Of a DNA stretch of 12,805 nt, positions 7,513 through 12,805 are shown in pieces. The position numbers were made by a program, and so were the translations under genes. Numbering within the stretch: the first letter of the stretch is position 1; each line of letters starts with the position of its first letter. This stretch comes from UCB3 sp964415605 (GTDB taxonomy: Bacteria > Chloroflexota > Anaerolineae > Epilineales > Epilineaceae), in the NCBI GenBank assembly GCA_964415605.1, contig CAYQBA010000136.1:1-12805 (forward strand), read 5' to 3'. Below the pieces are notes generated by a model, which did not search any database, was not told where the DNA came from, and was given only the letters and a program-made list of their open reading frames with translations.

Positions 7513-7808
7513 CCGTATGCGTCCTCCAGCCGTTGCCTGCGGGTGACCATGCCCTCCCACTCCAGGTAGTCTCGCTCGGCTTCCCAGGTGAAATCCTGCT
7601 CGCGAGTCTCGTCCTGCCAGCGGTCGCGGTACGCATCCCAGCGCATGCCATACTTGGTCTCGAAAGCCGCCAGTCCCACGTCGAGCTGCTGGATGCGGTA
7701 TGCGACGGCGTCGCGCATCACCAGAATCAGCGCGACGTCGGGGCGGGCTTCTCCAGTCAGCTCGCGCAGCGCGTGCTCGGTTCGTTTGGGCAGCGTGATA
7801 CCGCTCAT
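7500..7808 (-). CDS. Small acidic protein, putative antitoxin partner
   Basis: This 102-aa protein starts at ATG 7808, with AGGAG 7 nt upstream. It opens with MSGITLPKRTEHALRELTGE and contains VALILVMRDAVAYRIQQLD. The second half is rich in Trp, Tyr, Glu and Asp: KYGMRWDAYRDRW, then FTWEAERDYLEWEGMV and ending DAYGWLA. No helix-turn-helix or ribbon-helix-helix is evident. From memory, short proteins with a KYGM...W and YE-x-E-x-DYWEWE pattern occur directly upstream of TumE/DUF6516 genes in archaea and bacteria, which is why it is called the antitoxin side. The acidic, aromatic-rich C-terminal part would suit binding to the partner's basic/His-rich face. It overlaps the next gene by 13 nt, so the pair is co-translated. 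The pairing is well supported by layout; the biological role is not proven. Confidence 0.6.
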   Translation of the reverse strand: MSGITLPKRTEHALRELTGEARPDVALILVMRDAVAYRIQQLDVGLAAFETKYGMRWDAYRDRWQDETREQDFTWEAERDYLEWEGMVTRRQRLEDAYGWLA

Positions 7809-7834
7809 GGTGTAGCTCCTGTCTTGGCGGGCAG

Positions 7835-7862
7835 ATTGTAGGTGCGAACCACAGGGCGGCAA
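7835..7862 (-). promoter_or_regulatory. Promoter of the small-gene pair
   Basis: On the minus strand TTGCCG (7862-7857, four of six -35 bases), a 16-nt spacer and TACAAT (7840-7835, five of six -10 bases) precede the ATG at 7808. The leader would be about 20 nt and include the AGGAG. It lies immediately next to the broken WD40 fragment. Confidence 0.5.
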
Positions 7863-7886
7863 AACCGGCCACGCGAACGATTGAGC

Positions 7887-8018
7887 GTACCGCGCTACCT
7901 CCCACACCCCCGCCGTCCCATTCCACGCGCGCGACACCACCTGCCGCCCGTCCGGCGTGAACCGCGCCCCGAACGCCCGGTCCTCTCCGTGGGGGCCTCG
8001 CGGCCGAACAAGACCCGT
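7887..8018 (-). pseudogene. Remnant of a WD40-repeat protein gene (single blade)
   Basis: On the minus strand this stretch translates to LVRPRGPHGEDRAFGARF, then TPDGRQVVSRAWNGTAGVWE. It follows the WD40 blade pattern (LRGH..-V-x-A-x-FSPDG-RRVVTASWDGTARVWD) almost residue by residue. Only one blade is present; real WD40 proteins need six or seven. On the upstream side the similarity stops within about 50 nt, and on the downstream side it ends at the promoter of the small-gene pair. There is no plausible ribosome binding site for it alone. I read it as the decayed end of a former WD40 gene, perhaps disrupted when the adjacent small-gene module arrived. A frame that happens to stay open into the next gene should not be annotated as one protein. 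Confidence 0.6.
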
Positions 8019-8050
8019 CGCGCCCGGCCTGCTCAACATCTAAGGCCGCC

Positions 8051-8080
8051 TTGCCCCCAACTCGACAACCATGCCAGAAT
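8051..8080 (+). promoter_or_regulatory. Possible promoter of the 388-aa unknown protein gene
   Basis: TTGCCC (8051-8056), an 18-nt spacer and CAGAAT (8075-8080) preceded by TGC, an extended -10 arrangement. Each box matches four of six consensus bases. It would give a leader under 20 nt, just enough for the GGAGG ribosome binding site. Confidence 0.3.
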
Positions 8081-8103
8081 CACCCCATTCGGAGGTCGAC
8101 GAG

Positions 8104-9270
8104 ATGGCCCACAGCACTTCCCATCCCCAGCTCAACCCGGCGATCACCAACACCGCCAGCCTCCGCGCCGCGCGCGCCGCCGGCATCGCGCGCCGCCGCT
8201 GGCGCCGCCGCGCCCACGGCACGTCGCACGGGACGCCCGACCCCGGCGCGATCGAGGCGCCCGACCGGGCGCCCGACGCCCTGTCGGGCGCCCACCCCGA
8301 CCGGACGACAGAACGCGAGACCATCCGCGCACTGGCGGCCGCGTACGACGCGCCGACGCCGCCCCCCGGGATCCAGCCCGTCCGCCCGCGCGTGCTCGTC
8401 GTGGTCCACGACCCCCCCGTCGCGTCCCAGGGCAGCCGGCGGCTCACCCGGATCTTCGGGTGGCACGACCCCGACGATCTCGTGCGCCGCTACGTCGCGG
8501 ACCTCGCCGGCGCCAGCCACGGCTACCTGCGCTACGACGTCGTCGAGCGCATCGTCTCCGACGACTTCCCGGTGAAGCGGGACGGCTTCCGGTATACCGG
8601 CGAGAGCTACCTGGCGGGCTGGCACGCGCGACGCATGCACCAGCCCGACGCCATCGACTACGGCGCACAACTCGCGGCCTTCGACCTCGTCGGGCGCTAC
8701 GAGCGCGACGAGATCGACGAGGTGTGGTTCGTCGCGTTCCCGTACTCCGGCGACTACGAGTCGACGATGGTCGGCCGCGGCGCGTTCTGGTGCAACTCGC
8801 CGCCCGTGGCCGGCACCGGCCGCTGTGCCGGGCGGTTCGTCATGATGGCGTTCAACTTCGAGCGCGACGTCGGCTGCATGCTCGAGAACTTCGGCCACCG
8901 CGTCGAGTCCATCATGACCCACGTGTGGCGCCACCACCCGCCCGAGCGCAACCTGTGGGCGCGCTTCATCCAATACGACAAGGTGGCCCCTGGCCGCGCC
9001 CACTGCGGCAACGTCCACTTCGCCCCCAACAGCGAGCGCGACTACGACTGGGGCAACCGCCGGCCGGTGGTCAGCCAGTGCGACGACTGGCTGCGCTTCC
9101 CGGACCTCGCTGGCCGCGCACGGACTGTCGACTGCCGCGAGTGGGGCGCCGGCGACATGCGCGCCCACCACCTGTGGTGGCTCGGCCACCTGCCGCACGT
9201 CGCCGGCGAGACCGACGGCGTGCTCCACAACTGGTGGGCTTACGTCGTGGACCCCAACCGCGTGCGGTGA
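8104..9270 (+). CDS. Conserved-looking protein of unknown function, 388 aa
   Basis: I do not recognise a characterised family. ATG 8104 is chosen over an in-frame ATG at 8071 because GGAGG (8091-8095) lies 8 nt upstream. Residues 1-75 are basic, then Pro/Asp/Gly-rich, and probably disordered; no signal peptide or membrane segment is visible. From about 95 the sequence looks like one compact domain. It runs RPRVLVVVHDP (95-105), RDEIDEVWFVAFPYSGDYES (201-220), GAFWCNSPP (226-234), ENFGHRVESIM (261-271), NVHFAPNSERDYDW (303-316), CDDWLRFP (326-333), EWGAGDMRAHHLWWLGHLPH (346-365) and NWWAYVVDPN (376-385). Such dense Trp, His, Asp, Asn and Cys is typical of an enzyme or carbohydrate-binding site, and the His/Asp clusters could hold metal. 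I recall similar unannotated proteins in other environmental bacteria. It converges on the SBBP-repeat gene. Confidence 0.85.
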   Translation: MAHSTSHPQLNPAITNTASLRAARAAGIARRRWRRRAHGTSHGTPDPGAIEAPDRAPDALSGAHPDRTTERETIRALAAAYDAPTPPPGIQPVRPRVLVVVHDPPVASQGSRRLTRIFGWHDPDDLVRRYVADLAGASHGYLRYDVVERIVSDDFPVKRDGFRYTGESYLAGWHARRMHQPDAIDYGAQLAAFDLVGRYERDEIDEVWFVAFPYSGDYESTMVGRGAFWCNSPPVAGTGRCAGRFVMMAFNFERDVGCMLENFGHRVESIMTHVWRHHPPERNLWARFIQYDKVAPGRAHCGNVHFAPNSERDYDWGNRRPVVSQCDDWLRFPDLAGRARTVDCREWGAGDMRAHHLWWLGHLPHVAGETDGVLHNWWAYVVDPNRVR

Positions 9271-9324
9271 GCGTCCGCGCCGCCCGGCGCGTCACCCACC
9301 GCGTGCGGCGGGCCGCTTCGACGA

Positions 9325-9344
9325 CCGGCGAGACCGCCCGCCGG
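9325..9344. terminator. Possible bidirectional hairpin between convergent genes
   Basis: CCGGCG (9325-9330) and CGCCGG (9339-9344) can form a 6-bp GC stem with an 8-nt loop. It sits in the 83-nt gap where the unknown 388-aa gene and the SBBP-repeat gene converge. There is no T-run on either side, so it is only a candidate terminator; such stems arise easily in GC-rich DNA. Confidence 0.3.
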
Positions 9345-9353
9345 CCCCATCCC

Positions 9354-11798
9354 CTATTCGCGCGATACCCACGGCAGCCAGACGACCCGCCCGACCGCGG
9401 TCGAAGTCGGCGCCGGCGTGGGCGTCGCCACGGTCGGCGACACGGCCGTCGCCGACCCGGCGGTCGCGGTGGCTGTCGACGTCATGGTGGCCGTCGCCGT
9501 CGCCCGCGCCGTCGCGGTGGGCTCGACGGCCGAAGTCGCGGTGCCCGACGGCACCGCCGTCGCGGTCGGCGTCCGGGACGGCGATGGCGTCACGCCATCG
9601 GTCGGCGTCGCGGTCGCCTCGGGCGGCGCGGTCTCGGTCGGAGCCGGGGTGTCCGTCGCGTCTGGCGTGTCCGTCGGCCCCGGCGGCGTCGTCGTCGGCG
9701 CCTCGTCCAGCGCGTCGCCGATCTTCAGGACGAACGCGTCGTCGGTGCCCGACCGGGCGCGCTGGAGCGGGTTGGCCGCCGGCGCCAGCGGAAAGTCGGT
9801 GGCGTCGGTCTGGCCCGCGACGTAGATCCCGCCGTCGCGGCCCACGGCCAGCGCGCGGGCGACGTTCAACGGACGGCCGCCGAGGTAGGTCCCGAACGCG
9901 AGGCCGTCGCCGGCCGGCGCCAGGACGCTCAGCAGCAGGTCGAAGCCGCCGACCCGGCGCGTCTGGAGCGGGTTGGCCAGCGCCAGGTTGCCCGAGCTGG
10001 TGCAGCTGGCAACGTGCACCCGGCCCGCCGCGTCCAGCGCGATGCCGCCGACCGGCCCGTCGGTGAACTTGCTGCCTTCCAGGTAGCGCGTGCCGCGCGC
10101 GTCAGGCGTCGGCGTGGCGAGGTCGCGGAAGTTCTCGGCCTGCACGCAGTCGCCCTCGCTTCCGTTGCCGCCGAGGTACGTGCTGAAGACCAGCGCATCG
10201 CCCGCCGCGGTGAAGCGCGTGACGAACAGGTCGGTGGCGCCGCCCCGCGTCGCCTGCAGCGGCTGCTGGCGGGGGAAGTTCGGGGAATCCGTCTGGCCCA
10301 GCACGTACGCCTCGCCGGCGGCGTTGACGGCGATGTCGATGCCGCTTTCGTCGCCCCGCCCGCCGAGGTAGGTGGCGTACCCGAACGCCGTCCCGTCGGC
10401 GTTCAGCTTGGCCACGAAGGCGTCGCTCGCGCCGGCGATGACCCGCTGGAACGGCGCGACCACCCGCAGGTTGAGCGACGTCGTCGTCCCGACGATGTAG
10501 GCGTTGCCGGCGCCGTCGACGGCGATCCGCTTGGCGTCGTCGGCGTACGAGCCGCCGAGATGCGTGCTGTACACCACCCGGTCGCCGGCCGGCGCGAGCT
10601 TGACCACGAACGCGTCGCGCACCCCGCGGTTGAGGGGGTAGATGGCGTTGAACGCCGGGAAGTTCGAGCCCGTCCAGCCGGTCGTGTACACGAAGCCTTC
10701 CGCGTCGACGGCGATCCCCTTGCCGACGTCGCGGGCCGTGCCGCCGAAGAACGTGCTGAACTCCAGCCCGCCGCCGTCGGGGGTCAGCTTGGCGATGAAC
10801 GTGTCGCCGGAGAAGATGCCGTCGGCCAGGTGGATCTCGGGCTGCACGGGATTGCGGGTCGGGAAGTCGGGCGACTGGGTGTAGCCCGTGACGTGCACCC
10901 GCCCGATGCGGTCGATCGCCAGCGCGAACGCCTCGTCCTGCCGGTTGCCGCCGAGAAAGGTGCTGTACACCAGCTGCGTTCCGGTGGGGTCGAGCTTGGC
11001 GACGAAAGCATCCTGCAGGCTGCCGCTGTTGCCGAGGCCCGGCTGGAGCGGCGCGGCCGTGGGGTAGTCCAGCGACGTCGTCGTGCCCGCCACGTAGGCG
11101 AAGCCCTCGCCGTCCACCGCCAGGCCGCGGATCAGGTCGCTGAAGCGCCCGCCGAGGAACGTGCTGTACACCAGGCGCGGCGCGGCGGCATCGATCCGAT
11201 CAGGCGTGCCCCGGCCCGCCGTTGATCGACCGCCCGGCTCGGTCAGCCGCCACCGGATCCCGTCGAGCTCGGCGCCCACATCGGCTCCCGGCGCCATCGA
11301 CAGCGCCAGCCCGACACGGCCGCCGCTGCCGTCGAGGCGCAGGTCGACGCCCGGGCGGAGCCCGCGCAGCGTCACGCCGGCATACGTCGGGACGCCGGTG
11401 ACCCAGCCGCGCGGGTCGTTGCCGCGCAGGAAGTGGGCGACGCCGGGCAACCGCGCGCCGGGCACCACCGCCGCCCGCGGGTCCGCGTCGTCGAACCGCA
11501 GGTGCGTGACCCCGGGCGCTTCGCCGCGGCGCACCAGCGTCAACCCGTCGTCGGTGACGAACAGCGCCCCGTCCCCGGTCGCCGCGGCGAAGCGGACCGC
11601 CGGCGCCCATTGGCCGCGGTTCTCGATGAAGGCCACCGGCAGCGCCAGCGGCTCCGCCGCGGCCGCCGCGTGTCCGGCCGATGGAGCCGACGCCTCTCCG
11701 CGAGCCGTCGATGCCAGCGCCCCGCGCCCCACGGCCGGCGCCGCCCCCGCCGACGCGAAGGCCACGGCGGCGGCGACGAGGGCCGGCGCCGCCCTCAC
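9354..11798 (-). CDS. Secreted SBBP-repeat (beta-propeller) protein with DUF7948-like N-domain and Thr/Pro-rich tail
   Basis: This 814-aa exported protein begins with a signal peptide (ALVAAAVAFASAGAAPA, about 6-22). Residues 55-185 resemble the N-terminal domain that accompanies SBBP repeats (FIENRGQWAPAVRF, then FLRGNDPRGW and RPGVDLRLDG). Seven SBBP repeats follow, each opening with a version of VYSTFLGG, near residues 209, 276, 345, 408, 472, 536 and 633; the unit is about 65 aa and ends in DAFVAKL. Repeat six has an extra 30-odd residues. Residues 697-804 are a Thr/Pro/Ala linker, and the protein ends in VVWLPWVSRE, resembling the terminal tails of Chloroflexota surface proteins. The GTG start overlaps the stop of the DHOD-like gene as GTGA, with no independent ribosome binding site, so translation is probably coupled. 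Likely a surface adhesion or binding protein; ligand unknown. Confidence 0.9.
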   Translation of the reverse strand: MRAAPALVAAAVAFASAGAAPAVGRGALASTARGEASAPSAGHAAAAAEPLALPVAFIENRGQWAPAVRFAAATGDGALFVTDDGLTLVRRGEAPGVTHLRFDDADPRAAVVPGARLPGVAHFLRGNDPRGWVTGVPTYAGVTLRGLRPGVDLRLDGSGGRVGLALSMAPGADVGAELDGIRWRLTEPGGRSTAGRGTPDRIDAAAPRLVYSTFLGGRFSDLIRGLAVDGEGFAYVAGTTTSLDYPTAAPLQPGLGNSGSLQDAFVAKLDPTGTQLVYSTFLGGNRQDEAFALAIDRIGRVHVTGYTQSPDFPTRNPVQPEIHLADGIFSGDTFIAKLTPDGGGLEFSTFFGGTARDVGKGIAVDAEGFVYTTGWTGSNFPAFNAIYPLNRGVRDAFVVKLAPAGDRVVYSTHLGGSYADDAKRIAVDGAGNAYIVGTTTSLNLRVVAPFQRVIAGASDAFVAKLNADGTAFGYATYLGGRGDESGIDIAVNAAGEAYVLGQTDSPNFPRQQPLQATRGGATDLFVTRFTAAGDALVFSTYLGGNGSEGDCVQAENFRDLATPTPDARGTRYLEGSKFTDGPVGGIALDAAGRVHVASCTSSGNLALANPLQTRRVGGFDLLLSVLAPAGDGLAFGTYLGGRPLNVARALAVGRDGGIYVAGQTDATDFPLAPAANPLQRARSGTDDAFVLKIGDALDEAPTTTPPGPTDTPDATDTPAPTETAPPEATATPTDGVTPSPSRTPTATAVPSGTATSAVEPTATARATATATMTSTATATAGSATAVSPTVATPTPAPTSTAVGRVVWLPWVSRE
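9389..9710 (-). repeat. Low-complexity Thr/Pro/Ala-coding tract
   Basis: This stretch encodes residues 697-804 of the SBBP-repeat protein, nearly all Thr, Pro, Ala, Ser and Glu in patterns such as TATATMTSTATATA. The DNA is a degenerate array of GTC, GGC and GCG triplets. Such a linker probably spans the cell wall or glycocalyx and may be glycosylated. It can expand or contract by slippage. Confidence 0.75.
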
Positions 11799-12784
11799 GG
11801 CCGCCAGCTCTGCAGGATCCGCATGTAGTTCGCGCGCTCGTAGGCGTGCGGGTCCGCGCAGCGCTCGAGGCTCATGCTGCCCTGCGCCTGCAGGAGCGAG
11901 TCGTACTCCCGCTCCTCGAGCCAGCGCGCCATGTCGGCGCGCACCGCGGCCAGGTGCGCCGGGCCGTGGTGCAGGAGCGCCGACACCATCTGCACCCCGC
12001 TGGCGCCGGCCATGACCGCCTTGATGGCGTCGACCGCCGAGTGGACGCCGCCCGTGACCGCCAGCGACGCGCGCACCCGGCCCCAGAGCACCGCCAGCCA
12101 GCGCAGCCGGAGCGGCAGCTCGGCGGGGCTGGACAGGTTGACCCGGATGACCTCGAGCTGCTCGACGTCGATGTCGGGCTGGTAGAACCGGTTGAACAGG
12201 ATGACGCCGTCCACCCCGAGATCGTCGAGCTCGCGGACGAAGTGCGGCACCGACGTGTAGAACGGCGAGAGCTTGACCGCCAGCGGGATCGAAACGGCCG
12301 CCCGGACCGCCTGAACCACACGCAGCGCCCGCGTCTCGATGGCCCCGCCGGGCTCGTCCAGGTCCGTGGCCACGTCGTAGATGTTGAGCTCGAGCGCGTC
12401 GGCGCCGGCCTCCTGGATGTGGCGGGCGTACTTCAGCCAGCCGCCTTCGGTGGTCCCGTTGAGCGAGCCCACCACCGGGACTCCGACCGCTGCCTTGACG
12501 CGGCGGATGTGGTCGAGGTACTCGTGCGGTCCGAGCTTGAAGTCCGCCGGCCGCGGCAGGTACGTCAGCGCCTCGGCGTACGACTCGTCGGCGTGCTCCA
12601 TGGCGCGCGCATGGCCGAGCTGCTCGGCCAGGATCTGCTCCTCGAAGAGCGAGTGCATGACGATCATCGGCGCGCCGGCATCCTCGAGCCGCCGCACCGT
12701 GTCGAGGTCGTCGACGAGCGGCGAGGCACCGGGGATCAACGGGTGCGGCAGGTCGAAGCCAAGGTAGGTCGTGCGGAGGTTCAT
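11795..12784 (-). CDS. Dihydroorotate dehydrogenase-like flavoprotein
   Basis: This 329-aa TIM-barrel protein resembles the 'dihydroorotate dehydrogenase-like' family. Landmarks are HPLIPGASPLVDDLDTVRRL (14-33), VGSLNGTTEGGW (105-116), VKLSPFY with flavin-site Lys171, GVDGVILFNRFYQPD (190-204), TGGVHSAVDAI (244-254) and GASGVQMVSALL (260-271, FMN-phosphate loop). The segment that in true DHODs carries the catalytic Cys or Ser (N-x-S-C-P-N) reads LELNIYDVATD (131-141), so orotate synthesis is doubtful. Start ATG 12784 has GGAG 8 nt upstream. From memory, members of this family often neighbour a pyruvate:ferredoxin/flavodoxin oxidoreductase; the upstream gene here is beyond the window. It is cytoplasmic, and its TGA overlaps the GTG of the secreted SBBP-repeat gene. 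Confidence 0.88.
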   Translation of the reverse strand: MNLRTTYLGFDLPHPLIPGASPLVDDLDTVRRLEDAGAPMIVMHSLFEEQILAEQLGHARAMEHADESYAEALTYLPRPADFKLGPHEYLDHIRRVKAAVGVPVVGSLNGTTEGGWLKYARHIQEAGADALELNIYDVATDLDEPGGAIETRALRVVQAVRAAVSIPLAVKLSPFYTSVPHFVRELDDLGVDGVILFNRFYQPDIDVEQLEVIRVNLSSPAELPLRLRWLAVLWGRVRASLAVTGGVHSAVDAIKAVMAGASGVQMVSALLHHGPAHLAAVRADMARWLEEREYDSLLQAQGSMSLERCADPHAYERANYMRILQSWRP

Positions 12785-12805
12785 GCCGGGGTCTCCTGGG
12801 CGTTG

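Noticed and set aside
9389..9710. CRISPR-like or tandem DNA repeat array
   Set aside because: The repetitiveness follows Thr/Pro/Ala codons in frame with the SBBP protein. There are no constant repeats with unique spacers.
7842..11225. Open plus-strand frame of 1127 codons
   Set aside because: It crosses the unknown 388-aa gene in another frame and runs antisense through the SBBP-repeat gene. The product is Arg/Pro/Gly-rich without recognisable domains, a typical GC-rich shadow.

Overview
The window is uniformly GC-rich and densely coded. It looks like a chromosomal segment of a Chloroflexota bacterium, probably Anaerolineae-like. The main support is the secreted SBBP-repeat protein, whose Thr/Pro/Ala-rich linker ends in a short terminal motif (VVWLPWVSRE) that resembles the V(Y/W)LP-type tails common on Chloroflexota surface proteins. 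The phylum assignment is inference; no rRNA or tRNA gene is visible.

Layout. (a) 1-5284, minus strand: a nitrogen-storage operon. Transcribed right to left it holds a class I aspartate-type aminotransferase, cyanophycinase (cphB), cyanophycin synthetase (cphA) and the start of a second Mur-ligase-like protein that runs off the left edge. Genes overlap or sit 4-31 nt apart. A good promoter (ATGTCA-17-TATAAT) lies about 120 nt upstream of the aminotransferase. (b) 5285-5553: a divergent intergenic region with that promoter and a 14-bp direct repeat in the leader. (c) 5554-6997, plus strand: a LOG-family nucleotide phosphoribohydrolase followed by a MoaB/MogA-type molybdenum cofactor protein. 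(d) 7147-8039, minus strand: a less GC-rich island with two overlapping small genes resembling a toxin-antitoxin pair (TumE-like toxin, acidic Trp/Tyr-rich partner). Just upstream is a stranded single WD40 blade, apparently the remnant of a destroyed gene. (e) 8104-9270, plus strand: a 388-aa protein of a conserved-looking but functionally unknown family. (f) 9354-12784, minus strand: a dihydroorotate-dehydrogenase-like flavoprotein whose stop codon overlaps the start of the large secreted seven-repeat SBBP protein.

How the genes work together. Cyanophycin synthetase stores Asp and Arg as a polymer and cyanophycinase releases Asp-Arg dipeptides. The co-transcribed aminotransferase can interconvert aspartate and oxaloacetate, linking the store to central carbon metabolism. 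Placing the storage genes under one promoter with the aminotransferase first suggests a self-contained nitrogen-buffering module. The remaining genes look like housekeeping or accessory neighbours. The least explained parts are the 388-aa family, the small-gene pair with the broken WD40 gene, and the coupling of a non-canonical DHOD-like enzyme to a secreted propeller protein.
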